64,000 nt of DNA from assembly GCA_002317175.1 (NCBI GenBank), contig DCJA01000023.1:98292-162291 (forward strand), given 5' to 3'. The notes below the pieces were generated by a model, which made no database searches, was not told where the DNA came from, and saw nothing but the letters and a program-made list of their open reading frames with translations. The translations under genes and the position numbers were made by a program. Source of the DNA: Lachnospiraceae bacterium UBA1712 (GTDB lineage: Bacteria > Bacillota > Clostridia > Lachnospirales > Lachnospiraceae). This document shows, in pieces, positions 26,889 through 34,897 of this stretch. The number at the start of each line of letters is the position of its first letter. Position 1 is the stretch's first letter.

Positions 26889-27413
26889 ATGGCAATAATC
26901 GGAATTGGAAATATTGGAATTAATCCAGTTAATAATTATGACAGTTCTAGCAATCCTAATAATGCAGCAGGACTTGTGAATCCTACACCAGAGCTGGGTA
27001 AGCCAGGTGAAGTCAATCCTGATGATACTAAGGCTCATCCAGGAAGAAAATCAACTCCCGGGGAATGTAAGACCTGTAAGGAAAGAAAATATCAGGATGG
27101 ATCTGATGAAATGGTTTCCTTCAAATCAGCATCTCATATTTCTCCAGAGGCAGCAGGCAGTGCTGTAAGAGCTCATGAGGGAGAGCATGTATCCAATGCT
27201 TATAGTAAAGCAGCGAAGAATAATGGTAAGGTACTTCAGGCATCTGTTGCTATTCACACTGCGGTATGTCCAGAATGTGGAAGGACATATGTTGCAGGAG
27301 GTACCACAACCACAAAGATTAAATATAGTAATGAAGAGAATCCTTATGTGGAGAATCTAAAGAAAAGTGACAATGGATTGCTTAGCGGCATGAATTTGGA
27401 TACTGGAGTGTAA
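26889..27413 (+). CDS. SprA-related putative metalloprotease
   Basis: A 174-residue protein. After a Asn/Pro-rich N-terminus come a CKTCKERK Cys pair, DGSDEMVSFKSASHISPEAAGSAVRAHEGEHVSNAYSKA-like segment with an HExxH-type zinc motif (HEGEH, about 97-101), and a second Cys pair in CPECGRTYVAGG. This arrangement is that of the SprA-related family annotated as putative metalloproteases (CJM1_0395 type). No signal peptide is visible. Whether it cleaves peptides is not shown by the sequence. GAGGAGAG precedes ATG 26889; the next gene begins 3 bases after the stop. Confidence 0.7.
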   Translation: MAIIGIGNIGINPVNNYDSSSNPNNAAGLVNPTPELGKPGEVNPDDTKAHPGRKSTPGECKTCKERKYQDGSDEMVSFKSASHISPEAAGSAVRAHEGEHVSNAYSKAAKNNGKVLQASVAIHTAVCPECGRTYVAGGTTTTKIKYSNEENPYVENLKKSDNGLLSGMNLDTGV

Positions 27414-27416
27414 TTA

Positions 27417-28139
27417 ATGGTTTATCAGTCATCTACAGAATTAAAAAATATAGCACGAGATAAGATGCTCGGAAATTATGGCACCGCAATAGGTGCCTTT
27501 CTGTTTATGAGAATGATTATACTGTTTGGAATGATTGTTACAAGCACCATTGCCAGACAGAATCAACTCATTTTCATGGCAATATCATTTTTATTTATGA
27601 TGTTTGAAGGTATCTTTGTATATGGCGAGCTGGCCATATATCTAAAGATTTCAGTAGGTATGCCAACCAGCGCCGCTGAGATATTTTCGGCTTTCAAGGG
27701 CAATGCAGATAAGGCTATCAAATCCAGACTGGTATTAGTAGCGATTATGTACGGGGGTCTGATTCTTGGAAGTATTATAGAGTTTGTTATTGATAAGATT
27801 GATAGTCCTTATGGCAAGCTGATAATGGCAGTTGTGTGGTTAACTATAGTGATTGTATGCTGCTACTGGCTTATAGCATATTCACAGCTGTTGTATTATC
27901 TGCATGACTTTGAGGATATTAGTGTTATTGAAGCCTGCAGGAGAAGCAGGAGACTTATGAAGGGCAATATGCTTGCATATCTTTATCTTTTTGTGAGTTT
28001 TATTCCGCTTTATCTGTTGGGAGTACTCTCGATGATGGTTGGATTGTATTTTATACATCCTTATGCAAAATTGACATTTACAGAATTTTATTTAGATAGA
28101 GTAAGACAGACACAGAAGGGGGTCGACGTGGCTGTCTAA
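27417..28139 (+). CDS. DUF975-family integral membrane protein
   Basis: A 240-residue membrane protein. The N-terminal STELKNIARDKMLGNYGTAIGAF pattern, with several following helices (about 25-50, 55-80, 105-125, 132-158, 195-225) and the motif SVIEACRRSRRLMKGNMLAYLYL, is characteristic of DUF975, found widely in Firmicutes with unknown function. It starts 3 bases after the SprA-like gene, so the two are cotranscribed. No topology signal decides which side the loops face. Confidence 0.72.
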   Translation: MVYQSSTELKNIARDKMLGNYGTAIGAFLFMRMIILFGMIVTSTIARQNQLIFMAISFLFMMFEGIFVYGELAIYLKISVGMPTSAAEIFSAFKGNADKAIKSRLVLVAIMYGGLILGSIIEFVIDKIDSPYGKLIMAVVWLTIVIVCCYWLIAYSQLLYYLHDFEDISVIEACRRSRRLMKGNMLAYLYLFVSFIPLYLLGVLSMMVGLYFIHPYAKLTFTEFYLDRVRQTQKGVDVAV

Positions 28140-28158
28140 AAGAAAGGGGCAAATAACT

Positions 28159-29763
28159 ATGAAATTAATGTTTATTGGAGCCGCACATGAGGTAACAGGA
28201 AGCTGCCACTATATCAATGCATGTGGAAAGCATATTCTTGTAGACTGTGGTATGGAGCAGGGGGTAAATGTATTTGAGAATGCACCACTTCCAGTAGAAG
28301 CACCACTGATTGATTATGTTCTTTTGACGCATGCACACGTGGATCATTCAGGAATGTTGCCACTTCTGTATTCAAAGGGATTCAGAGGTCAGATTCTGAT
28401 GACAGAGGCTAGCGCTGATCTGTGTAGTATCATGCTTCGTGACTGTGCTCATATTCAGATGCAGGAAGCAGAATGGAAGAGCAGAAAGGCAAAAAGAAGC
28501 AGTGATGTGTCTTATCAGGAACCTATCTACACCATGGAGGATGCAGATGGAACCATTAGAAGAATTGTACCCTGCAAATATGATTCAAAGATTAATCTTT
28601 GCGACGGAATTGACATTAGATTTACAGATATAGGACATCTTTTGGGATCTGCCAGTATTGAAGTCTGGATAACAGAGAATGGTGTATCCAAGAAGATTGT
28701 ATTCTCGGGAGATATTGGTAACTTCAATCAGCCTCTATTAAGGGATCCTATTAAGACAAAAGAAGCTGATTATGTTGTAATGGAATCTACCTATGGAGAC
28801 AGACTCCATGGAGAAGAGAGACCAGACTATGTTGGTGAGCTTGCCAAGATTATTCAGGAGACCTTTAACAGAGGTGGTAATGTAGTAATCCCATCCTTTG
28901 CTGTAGGTCGTACTCAGGAAATGCTCTACTTTATCAGAAAGATAAAGGAAGATAAGATGATTAAGGGTTTTCCTGATTTCCCTGTATTTGTAGATAGCCC
29001 TCTTGCTGTTGAAGCAACTGGAGTATTCTTAAAGAACAGCCTGGAGTGCTATGATGAAGAAGCATCAGCACTTGTGAAAAAGGGTATCAACCCTATTACC
29101 TTCCCAGGCTTGAAGCTGTCTATTACTTCAGATGAATCAAAGGCAATCAACTTTGATATGACACCAAAGGTTATCCTTTCTGCGTCAGGAATGTGTGAAG
29201 CTGGTCGAATCAGACATCACCTAAAGCACAACCTCTGGAGACAGGAATGTACTATCCTGTTTGTAGGATATCAGGCATATGGTACTCTGGGACGAGCTCT
29301 TATCGAGGGTGTTGACGAGGTAAGACTTTTTGGCGAACCTATTGAGGTAAGAGCGGATATCAAACAGCTTGCCGGTATAAGTGGCCATGCTGATAAGAAT
29401 GGACTTTTGGAATGGATCGGTGGCTTTGAGAATCGCCCTGACAGAGTCTTTGTAGTGCATGGTGAAGATTCAGTTTGCGAGAGTTTTGCACAGACACTTA
29501 TAGATGAATGTGATCTGGATGCCTATGCACCATTCAGTGGAACCAGGTTTGATATGGTTAATAATACCTTTGATTATGAGGCTGTTGGTATCAGAATCGA
29601 GCCTAAGAAAGAAGGTAGAAAGGTATCCAATGTATTCAACCGACTCATGGAGGCTGGACAGAGACTTATTGGTGTTATCAAGAAATGCGAAGGTATGGCT
29701 AATAAGGATCTTGCAAAGTTTGCAGATCAGATTAATTCACTATGTGATAAATGGGACAGATAA
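28159..29763 (+). CDS. Beta-CASP metallo-beta-lactamase-fold ribonuclease
   Basis: A 534-residue cytosolic hydrolase of the CPSF/Ysh1-like MBL family. The zinc-binding HAHVDHSG motif (about 58-65), the DIGHLLGSASIEVW His segment, SGDIGNFNQPLL with a zinc Asp, then beta-CASP motifs (ESTYGDRLHG, PSFAVGRTQEMLYFI, SASGMCEAGRIRHHLKHNLW) and the final GISGHADKNGLLEW and VVHGE are all visible. Members of this group process or degrade RNA. A C-terminal extension of about 80 residues (after residue 455) is charged and helical. AAAGGGG precedes ATG 28159. Confidence 0.85.
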   Translation: MKLMFIGAAHEVTGSCHYINACGKHILVDCGMEQGVNVFENAPLPVEAPLIDYVLLTHAHVDHSGMLPLLYSKGFRGQILMTEASADLCSIMLRDCAHIQMQEAEWKSRKAKRSSDVSYQEPIYTMEDADGTIRRIVPCKYDSKINLCDGIDIRFTDIGHLLGSASIEVWITENGVSKKIVFSGDIGNFNQPLLRDPIKTKEADYVVMESTYGDRLHGEERPDYVGELAKIIQETFNRGGNVVIPSFAVGRTQEMLYFIRKIKEDKMIKGFPDFPVFVDSPLAVEATGVFLKNSLECYDEEASALVKKGINPITFPGLKLSITSDESKAINFDMTPKVILSASGMCEAGRIRHHLKHNLWRQECTILFVGYQAYGTLGRALIEGVDEVRLFGEPIEVRADIKQLAGISGHADKNGLLEWIGGFENRPDRVFVVHGEDSVCESFAQTLIDECDLDAYAPFSGTRFDMVNNTFDYEAVGIRIEPKKEGRKVSNVFNRLMEAGQRLIGVIKKCEGMANKDLAKFADQINSLCDKWDR

Positions 29764-29817
29764 CTGGTTGATATATAATTGTGTATCTGGTGTGCAATTG
29801 TTTGGGAAATAGATTAG

Positions 29818-30876
29818 ATGAAAAGTTTCGATAAATTCAGAGTTAATATTTGGGATGAAGGTGAATATAATTATGAGGCGGCTTATGGATTTGAGCCTAA
29901 TATCAGAGTTTACCTTCATGATGATGATACGGTTCGTGATGCGATGATTGTAGTACCTGGTGGTGGCTACTGTATGGTGGTTCCACACGAAGGCGAGTGT
30001 GTTGCAAAGACATTTTTTGATAAGGGTATGAATGTTTTTGTGCTTACATACACTACAGATATTACATTTGCTGTGCCTCTAAAGACACAGCCGCTAAAGG
30101 ACATCTCAAGAGCTGTTCGAGTTGTAAGGAGCAATGCAAAGGAATACAGGATTAATCCAGACAGGATAGTTGTCTGTGGTTTTTCGGCAGGTGGACATGT
30201 ATGCGCCACACTTGCTACTCATTGGCAGGATGACACTGACACAGGAAGATATAAAGATGTATCCAACAGACCAGATGGAGTAATACTATCTTATCCTGTT
30301 ATTACAACTGGTGAGTACACACATATCTATTCAGTCTGGGCGCTTATTGGACAGAATGCGTCAGAAGAAGAGATGAACTATTTCTCATGTGAGAAGCAGG
30401 TAACTGACAAGACGCCGCCATGCTTTGTATGGCAGACCAAGGAGGATGATCTTGTACCAGTTGAGAACAGTTATCTCTTTGCTGAGAGTCTTCAGCGTAA
30501 TAAGATTCCTCATGCTTTTTATGTGTTCCCTCATGGTGGACATGGCATGTCAGTATGCTCTGAGAATCTGGCAAAGGGCCTGTACTGTGATGATTATACC
30601 TTTGAGCAGCTAAATGCCGCAGTGGCAGCAGTTAAGGCAGGAAATGGAATAAATGTGTCAGAGCAGAGAGTAGCTGAACTTAGAGAACAGTTTCCAGATT
30701 CATCACAGTTTGGTGAAGCAGGAAGTCCAGAAGATTCTGAAGACAATTATCCAGATGGAACCACAGATAATCACACAGATGAAGCTTTGGGCAATAATAC
30801 TGTTGTCGATGATAATCCATTTCCAGATGTCAGACTATGGCCTGAGCTTGCCTACGCCTGGATAGAGAAGCTCTAG
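29818..30876 (+). CDS. Alpha/beta hydrolase (carbohydrate-esterase-like)
   Basis: A 352-residue alpha/beta hydrolase. The oxyanion-hole motif PGGGYCMV (about 43-50), the nucleophile Ser in CGFSAGGHV (about 120-127), an Asp in TKEDDLVPVENS and the His in PHGGHGMSV give a complete catalytic triad, as in BD-FAE-type xylan and feruloyl esterases. No signal peptide is present, so it would act on imported oligosaccharide esters. After about residue 270 there is an extra acidic, Asn/Asp/Thr-rich stretch (residues about 295-330) of low complexity, ending in FPDVRLWPELAYAWIEKL. The substrate is not determinable. The ribosome site is weak (GGGAAA). Confidence 0.75.
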   Translation: MKSFDKFRVNIWDEGEYNYEAAYGFEPNIRVYLHDDDTVRDAMIVVPGGGYCMVVPHEGECVAKTFFDKGMNVFVLTYTTDITFAVPLKTQPLKDISRAVRVVRSNAKEYRINPDRIVVCGFSAGGHVCATLATHWQDDTDTGRYKDVSNRPDGVILSYPVITTGEYTHIYSVWALIGQNASEEEMNYFSCEKQVTDKTPPCFVWQTKEDDLVPVENSYLFAESLQRNKIPHAFYVFPHGGHGMSVCSENLAKGLYCDDYTFEQLNAAVAAVKAGNGINVSEQRVAELREQFPDSSQFGEAGSPEDSEDNYPDGTTDNHTDEALGNNTVVDDNPFPDVRLWPELAYAWIEKL

Positions 30877-30995
30877 GCCGAATCGAGGGCGAATAGACAG
30901 ACGACCTAATGAACCAATAGATGAAGTAATACAGGTTTTATTATATTAGTAGTAGTATATGAAAAATTAATTATTAGAAGATTAGGAGACTATAG

Positions 30996-31844
30996 ATGAG
31001 TTACGCAGACAGAGTGTTTGTACAGATGTGCAAGGATATCTTGGAAAATGGAACCAGCACAGAAGGAGAGAAGGTTAGACCTCACTGGCCTGATGGAACT
31101 CCAGCATATACAATCAAGAAATTTGGTGTAGTAAACAGATATGATCTTAGAGAGGAATTTCCTCTTCTTACACTTAGAAAGACAGCACTTAAGTCAGCTA
31201 CAGATGAGATACTCTGGATCTGGCAGCAGAAATCCAATAATATCAATGATCTTCACAGCCATATCTGGGATGAGTGGGCTGATGCAGACGGTTCTATTGG
31301 AAAGGCATATGGCTATCAGCTTGGTGTGAAGCATCAGTATAAAGAAGGCATGATGGATCAGGTGGACAGAGTAATATATGACCTGAAGAATAATCCATTT
31401 TCAAGAAGAATTATGACTAATATATATAATCATGAAGACCTGCATGAGATGAATCTTTATCCATGTGCCTACAGCATGACCTTCAATGTAACCCAGAGAC
31501 CAGGCGAGGATAAACTTACTCTCAATGGTATTCTTAACCAGCGTTCCCAGGATGTACTTGCAGCCAATAACTGGAATGTAGTTCAGTACTCGGTACTTCT
31601 GCATATGCTTGCAAGAGAATGTGATATGTATGTAGGTGAGTTTGTTCATGTGATAGCAGATGCTCACATTTACGATCGTCATGTGGATATCATTAAGGAA
31701 CTTATAGAGCGTCCTCAGTATGATGCCCCAAAGTTTACGCTCAATCCAGATGTTAAGAACTTCTACGATTTCACACGAAATGATGTATCCGTAGAAAACT
31801 ACATAACGGGCGAGCAGATCAAGGATATTCCAATAGCAATTTAA
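30996..31844 (+). CDS. thyA: Thymidylate synthase
   Basis: A 282-residue enzyme methylating dUMP to dTMP with methylene-tetrahydrofolate. The catalytic Cys is in NLYPCAYSMTFNV, the dUMP-binding RSQDVLAANNWNVVQYSVLL and the HVIADAHIYDRHV segment are present, and the N-terminal half begins as in the longer Firmicute type. AGGAG at 30983-30987 serves ATG 30996. The pairing with folA 155 bases downstream makes metabolic sense, since DHFR regenerates the folate oxidised by ThyA. A palindromic element sits between the two genes. Confidence 0.95.
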   Translation: MSYADRVFVQMCKDILENGTSTEGEKVRPHWPDGTPAYTIKKFGVVNRYDLREEFPLLTLRKTALKSATDEILWIWQQKSNNINDLHSHIWDEWADADGSIGKAYGYQLGVKHQYKEGMMDQVDRVIYDLKNNPFSRRIMTNIYNHEDLHEMNLYPCAYSMTFNVTQRPGEDKLTLNGILNQRSQDVLAANNWNVVQYSVLLHMLARECDMYVGEFVHVIADAHIYDRHVDIIKELIERPQYDAPKFTLNPDVKNFYDFTRNDVSVENYITGEQIKDIPIAI

Positions 31845-31855
31845 TGATAAGATGA

Positions 31856-31974
31856 TGTATATATTTTCACGTAAAAGGCGTTCGCACTTCCTCAAAACGC
31901 AGCGGATACTAAGCTTGCCTTCGGCTCGCTAAGTGCCGGCGTTTTTCGAGACTTTTACTTAGAAAATATATACA
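31856..31974 (-). repeat. Palindromic element, copy C
   Basis: Outer arms at 31856-31877 and 31952-31974 (TGTATATATTTTC ... GAAAATATATACA, plus GTAAAAG/CTTTTAC) are inverted. On the minus strand the core reads CGCCGGCACTTAGCGA, an inner hairpin GCC-GAA-GGC, then AAGCTTAGTATCCGCTGCG, matching the cores of copies at 46190 and 63714. It lies between thyA and folA, antisense to both. Confidence 0.75.
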
Positions 31975-31999
31975 TGCATTCATAAAGGAGAATGAAGAT

Positions 32000-32491
32000 A
32001 TGAACATGATAGTTGCTGTAGATGCAAACTGGGCAATTGGCAATAAGAATCAGCTTCTGGTTAGAATTCCAGCGGATATGAAGATGTTTAGGGCTGAGAC
32101 AACTGGTAAAGTGGTTGTACTTGGAAGAAAAACACTTGAGACCTTCCCAAATGCGAAGCCTCTGCCACAGAGACAGAATATTATTCTTTCAACCAATGTC
32201 AATTACAAGGTTGAAGGAGCCAAGGTAGTACACAACATAGATGAACTTCTAGAGGAGTTGAAGAATTATACATCTGAGGAAGTATATATTATCGGAGGTG
32301 CGACTGTATATGAGGCTATGCTTCCATATGTGGACACAGTGCATGTAACAAAGATTGACCACGAGTACGAAGCAGACGCATTCTTTCCAAATCTGGATAA
32401 AGATCCTGATTGGGAGATTACTGCTGAAAGCGAAGAACAGGTGTACTTTGATATAACATATGCTTTTGTAAAATATGAAAGAAAAAAATAA
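32000..32491 (+). CDS. folA: Dihydrofolate reductase
   Basis: A 163-residue DHFR reducing dihydrofolate with NADPH. The N-terminal AVDANWAIGNKNQLLVRIPADMKMF contains the substrate-binding Asp position and the conserved WAIG; VVLGRKTLETFP is the cofactor loop, and YIIGGATVYEAMLPYVDTVHVTKI is the C-terminal NADPH-binding segment. AAAGGAG precedes ATG 32000. It ends in a strong terminator. Pairing with thyA is common in Firmicutes. Confidence 0.95.
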   Translation: MNMIVAVDANWAIGNKNQLLVRIPADMKMFRAETTGKVVVLGRKTLETFPNAKPLPQRQNIILSTNVNYKVEGAKVVHNIDELLEELKNYTSEEVYIIGGATVYEAMLPYVDTVHVTKIDHEYEADAFFPNLDKDPDWEITAESEEQVYFDITYAFVKYERKK

Positions 32492-32504
32492 GGCATAAAT
32501 TGAT

Positions 32505-32532
32505 TTCCTCCACATATGGTGGAGGATTTTTT
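32505..32532 (+). terminator. Terminator after folA
   Basis: TCCTCCAC (32506-32513) pairs with GTGGAGGA (32519-32526), followed by six T. Confidence 0.9.
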
Positions 32533-32623
32533 ATGTGGTTAATAGGCGTAATCTATTTTGCGGATAATATACATAGTTTTGCTAGAAGATATGTGTAGCA
32601 CTCTTGGACAAAGATAAAACAGG

Positions 32624-32653
32624 TTGACAGGTGTATAGACGTGATGATATACT
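32624..32653 (+). promoter_or_regulatory. Promoter for the symporter, overlapped by an inverted repeat
   Basis: TTGACA (32624-32629), 18-bp spacer and TATACT (32648-32653). The inverted repeat GACGTGATGA / TCATTACGTC (one G-T) spans the -10 and start region, a likely operator. Confidence 0.55.
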
Positions 32654-32663
32654 TCATTACGTC

Positions 32664-32730
32664 AAAGCGCTGACGCATAAAAACGTTAAAGCGTTGGCGT
32701 TTAAAACTGATAAAGCGCAACAAAGTGCTT
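32664..32730 (+). repeat. Three AAAGCG repeats with 24-bp period
   Basis: AAAGCGCTGACGC begins at 32664, AAAGCGTTGGCGT at 32688 and AAAGCGCAACAAA at 32712, exactly 24 bp apart. The third can fold with GTGCTTTA (32724-32731). They lie in the transcribed leader of the symporter gene. Confidence 0.65.
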
Positions 32731-32795
32731 TATTTGTGACATATTTTTCATAAAACGAAAGAATTAATAAACCTTTGGTTAGGGAGGAAAACACA

Positions 32796-34382
32796 ATGGC
32801 AGCTACACTTAGCTCAATTCTTCTTGTTATTTTCTTTGCTGTAATGATTGCAGTAGGAATCTATACAAGAAAAAATGCTACTGATGTCAATGGCTTCGTT
32901 CTTGGTGGACGTTCGGTTGGCCCATGGCTTACAGCATTTGCATTTGGTACATCTTATTTCTCGGCAGTAATCTTTGTAGGTTACGCAGGACAGTTCGGTT
33001 GGTTATTTGGTCTTGCAGCAACCTGGGCAGGATTAGGAAATGCGTTTATCGGTTCACTTCTTGCTTGGAACGTTCTTGGCAGAAGAACCCGTATCATGAC
33101 ACAGGCACTTGATGCAAAGACGATGCCAGATTATTTTGGTAAGAGATTTAACTCTACTGCATTGAAGGTTGCAGCGTCGATAATCGTATTTATCTTCCTG
33201 ATTCCATATACAGCTTCACTTTACAATGGACTTTCAAGTCTGTTTGGCCTTGTATTTGATATTCCATACTGGGTAGTAATTCTTGTTATGGCAGTACTTA
33301 CTGGTATGTACGTAATCTTTGGTGGTTACATGGCAACAGCTATCAACGATTTCATTCAGGGTATTATCATGTTATTTGGTATTACTGCAGTTATTCTTGC
33401 GGTTCTTCATGATAATGGTGGCCTTCTTGCTGCTACTCAGGCACTTTCAGCAGTTGAGGCAGATGGTTGGACAGGCGGAGCTTTCAGTTCGTTCTTTGGA
33501 CCTAACCCATTATTCCTGTTATTTGTAGTAATACTTACTTCTCTTGGTACATGGGGACTTCCACAGATGGTTGGTAAGTTCTACTCAATCAAGAGTGAAA
33601 ATGATATTCATAAGGGAACTGTTATTTCTACAGTATTTGCTATTATCGTAGCAGGTGGATGCTACTTCCTGGGTGGTTTTGGTAGACTTTATGATGCACC
33701 TGGTATCTATAGTGAATCTGGAAAGGTTTTATTTGATAAGATTGTTCCATCAATGCTTTCAACACTTTCACCAATAATCGTTGCAGTAGTAATCGTGCTT
33801 GTACTTTCGGCATCAATGTCAACTCTTTCTTCTCTTGTACTTACATCAAGCTCAACATTTACACTTGATGTAATTAAGCCAGCGATGGCAAGTAAGAATG
33901 AGGAAATGAGCGAGAAGAAGCAGGTTACAATTATGAGAGCCTTCATCGTTGTATTCATTATCATTTCTGCTGTAATCGCAGTTGTTAAGGATTCACATCC
34001 AGAGCTTACATTTATTGCACAGATGATGGGTGTTTCATGGGGAGCACTTGCAGGTGCATTCCTTGCTCCATTCTTATATGGCTTGTATTGGAAGGGTGTT
34101 ACAAAGGCTTCAGTTGTTGTATGCTTTATCTGGGGAACAGGTCTTGCAACAATTCAGTTCTTCATCAGCCTTGGACTTATCAGCAATGAAGCATGGCCAG
34201 CAGCCCTTAAGTTCACAACCCAGAATTCAATCTACTCTGGTGCAATCGCTATGATTGGTGGACTTATTATTGTTCCAATTGTCAGCCTTATATCAAAGAA
34301 GATGGAAGCTAAGGATGTTGATAAGATGTTCGAATGCTTTGAGGAAAAGGTTACAGTTGCCAAGAAGGAAGCACTTGACTAG
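32796..34382 (+). CDS. Sodium:solute symporter (SSS family)
   Basis: A 528-residue integral membrane transporter with about 13 hydrophobic helices, of the PutP/SSS family that couples sodium to uptake of a small solute. Typical segments are visible: NGFVLGGRSVGPWLTAFAFGTSYFSA near the N-terminus, YFGKRFNSTALKV, and LVLSASMSTLSSLVLTSSSTF, the Ser-rich helix near the sodium site. The substrate (amino acid, sugar or carboxylate) cannot be read from sequence by eye. I start at ATG 32796 because AGGGAGG is at 32781-32787; an upstream TTG frame would place the ribosome site inside the protein. Its long leader carries repeats and hairpins. Confidence 0.85.
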   Translation: MAATLSSILLVIFFAVMIAVGIYTRKNATDVNGFVLGGRSVGPWLTAFAFGTSYFSAVIFVGYAGQFGWLFGLAATWAGLGNAFIGSLLAWNVLGRRTRIMTQALDAKTMPDYFGKRFNSTALKVAASIIVFIFLIPYTASLYNGLSSLFGLVFDIPYWVVILVMAVLTGMYVIFGGYMATAINDFIQGIIMLFGITAVILAVLHDNGGLLAATQALSAVEADGWTGGAFSSFFGPNPLFLLFVVILTSLGTWGLPQMVGKFYSIKSENDIHKGTVISTVFAIIVAGGCYFLGGFGRLYDAPGIYSESGKVLFDKIVPSMLSTLSPIIVAVVIVLVLSASMSTLSSLVLTSSSTFTLDVIKPAMASKNEEMSEKKQVTIMRAFIVVFIIISAVIAVVKDSHPELTFIAQMMGVSWGALAGAFLAPFLYGLYWKGVTKASVVVCFIWGTGLATIQFFISLGLISNEAWPAALKFTTQNSIYSGAIAMIGGLIIVPIVSLISKKMEAKDVDKMFECFEEKVTVAKKEALD

Positions 34383-34434
34383 TAATATTCAGAAGAAATA
34401 CATTATTTCACTGTAATATAGAATCATTTAAAAT

Positions 34435-34467
34435 CAAAAAAGACAGTCCCGAGGGACTGCCTTTTTT
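34435..34467. terminator. Bidirectional terminator between convergent genes
   Basis: AAAAAAGACAGTCCC and GGGACTGCCTTTTTT pair with a single mismatch over 15 positions; A and T runs on both sides allow use from either strand. Confidence 0.88.
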
Positions 34468-34497
34468 GGTATAGAGAATAGGAAATATGTAGAATGG

Positions 34498-34734
34498 TTA
34501 CGCTACATTAGTCACATTCATCCAAGGTGTAAGTGATTCAAGTGACATATTCATAACCATGTATTTTTCAATCAATTCTGATACTGATGAATAAGTACTA
34601 AAACTGTTTTTATTTTTATCTTCAATGGAATATTTGCCATTGTCCCAGTTTTTGATGTTAAAGGTCTTGCCTAAAACTGATATAACAACAGTTTTGGCGT
34701 TGATTAGTAATGCAACTAGTTCGTTTTTTGTCAT
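34498..34734 (-). CDS. Small hypothetical protein, 78 aa
   Basis: I do not recognise it. On the minus strand AAGGAGG (34747-34753 in + coordinates) lies about 12 bases before the ATG, and the gene converges on a bidirectional terminator, which together support a real gene. The protein begins MTKNELVALLINAKTVVISVLG and continues with KTFNIKNWDNGKYSIEDKNKN, a strand-like basic and polar stretch, ending in a predicted helix (SSVSELIEKYMVMN). No signal peptide or Cys motif. It is one of only two minus-strand genes in the window. Confidence 0.6.
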   Translation of the reverse strand: MTKNELVALLINAKTVVISVLGKTFNIKNWDNGKYSIEDKNKNSFSTYSSVSELIEKYMVMNMSLESLTPWMNVTNVA

Positions 34735-34897
34735 GTATTATTGTTTCCTCCTTATGTTTTATATATTAAAAGGAAAATGTGTACGACATGTGTCCACTTT
34801 CGAAAATAAAAATAAATCAAATATAAACTTATAATTTATAATCTATTACTTTATAATACTGTTAAGAGAAGATAGTAATAGCTCAAGTGGAGGGTTT

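Larger units (their letters stand above)
32492..32795. other. Intergenic leader with repeats before the symporter
   Basis: This 304-bp gap contains the folA terminator, a promoter (32624-32653) whose -10 region lies inside a 10-bp hairpin (arms 32638-32647 and 32654-32663), and three 24-bp-spaced repeats beginning AAAGCG. No small gene is evident. Confidence 0.65.

Noticed and set aside
31401..31895. A 164-codon minus-strand frame over thyA
   Set aside because: It is a shadow of thyA, lacks a ribosome site and extends into the palindromic element.
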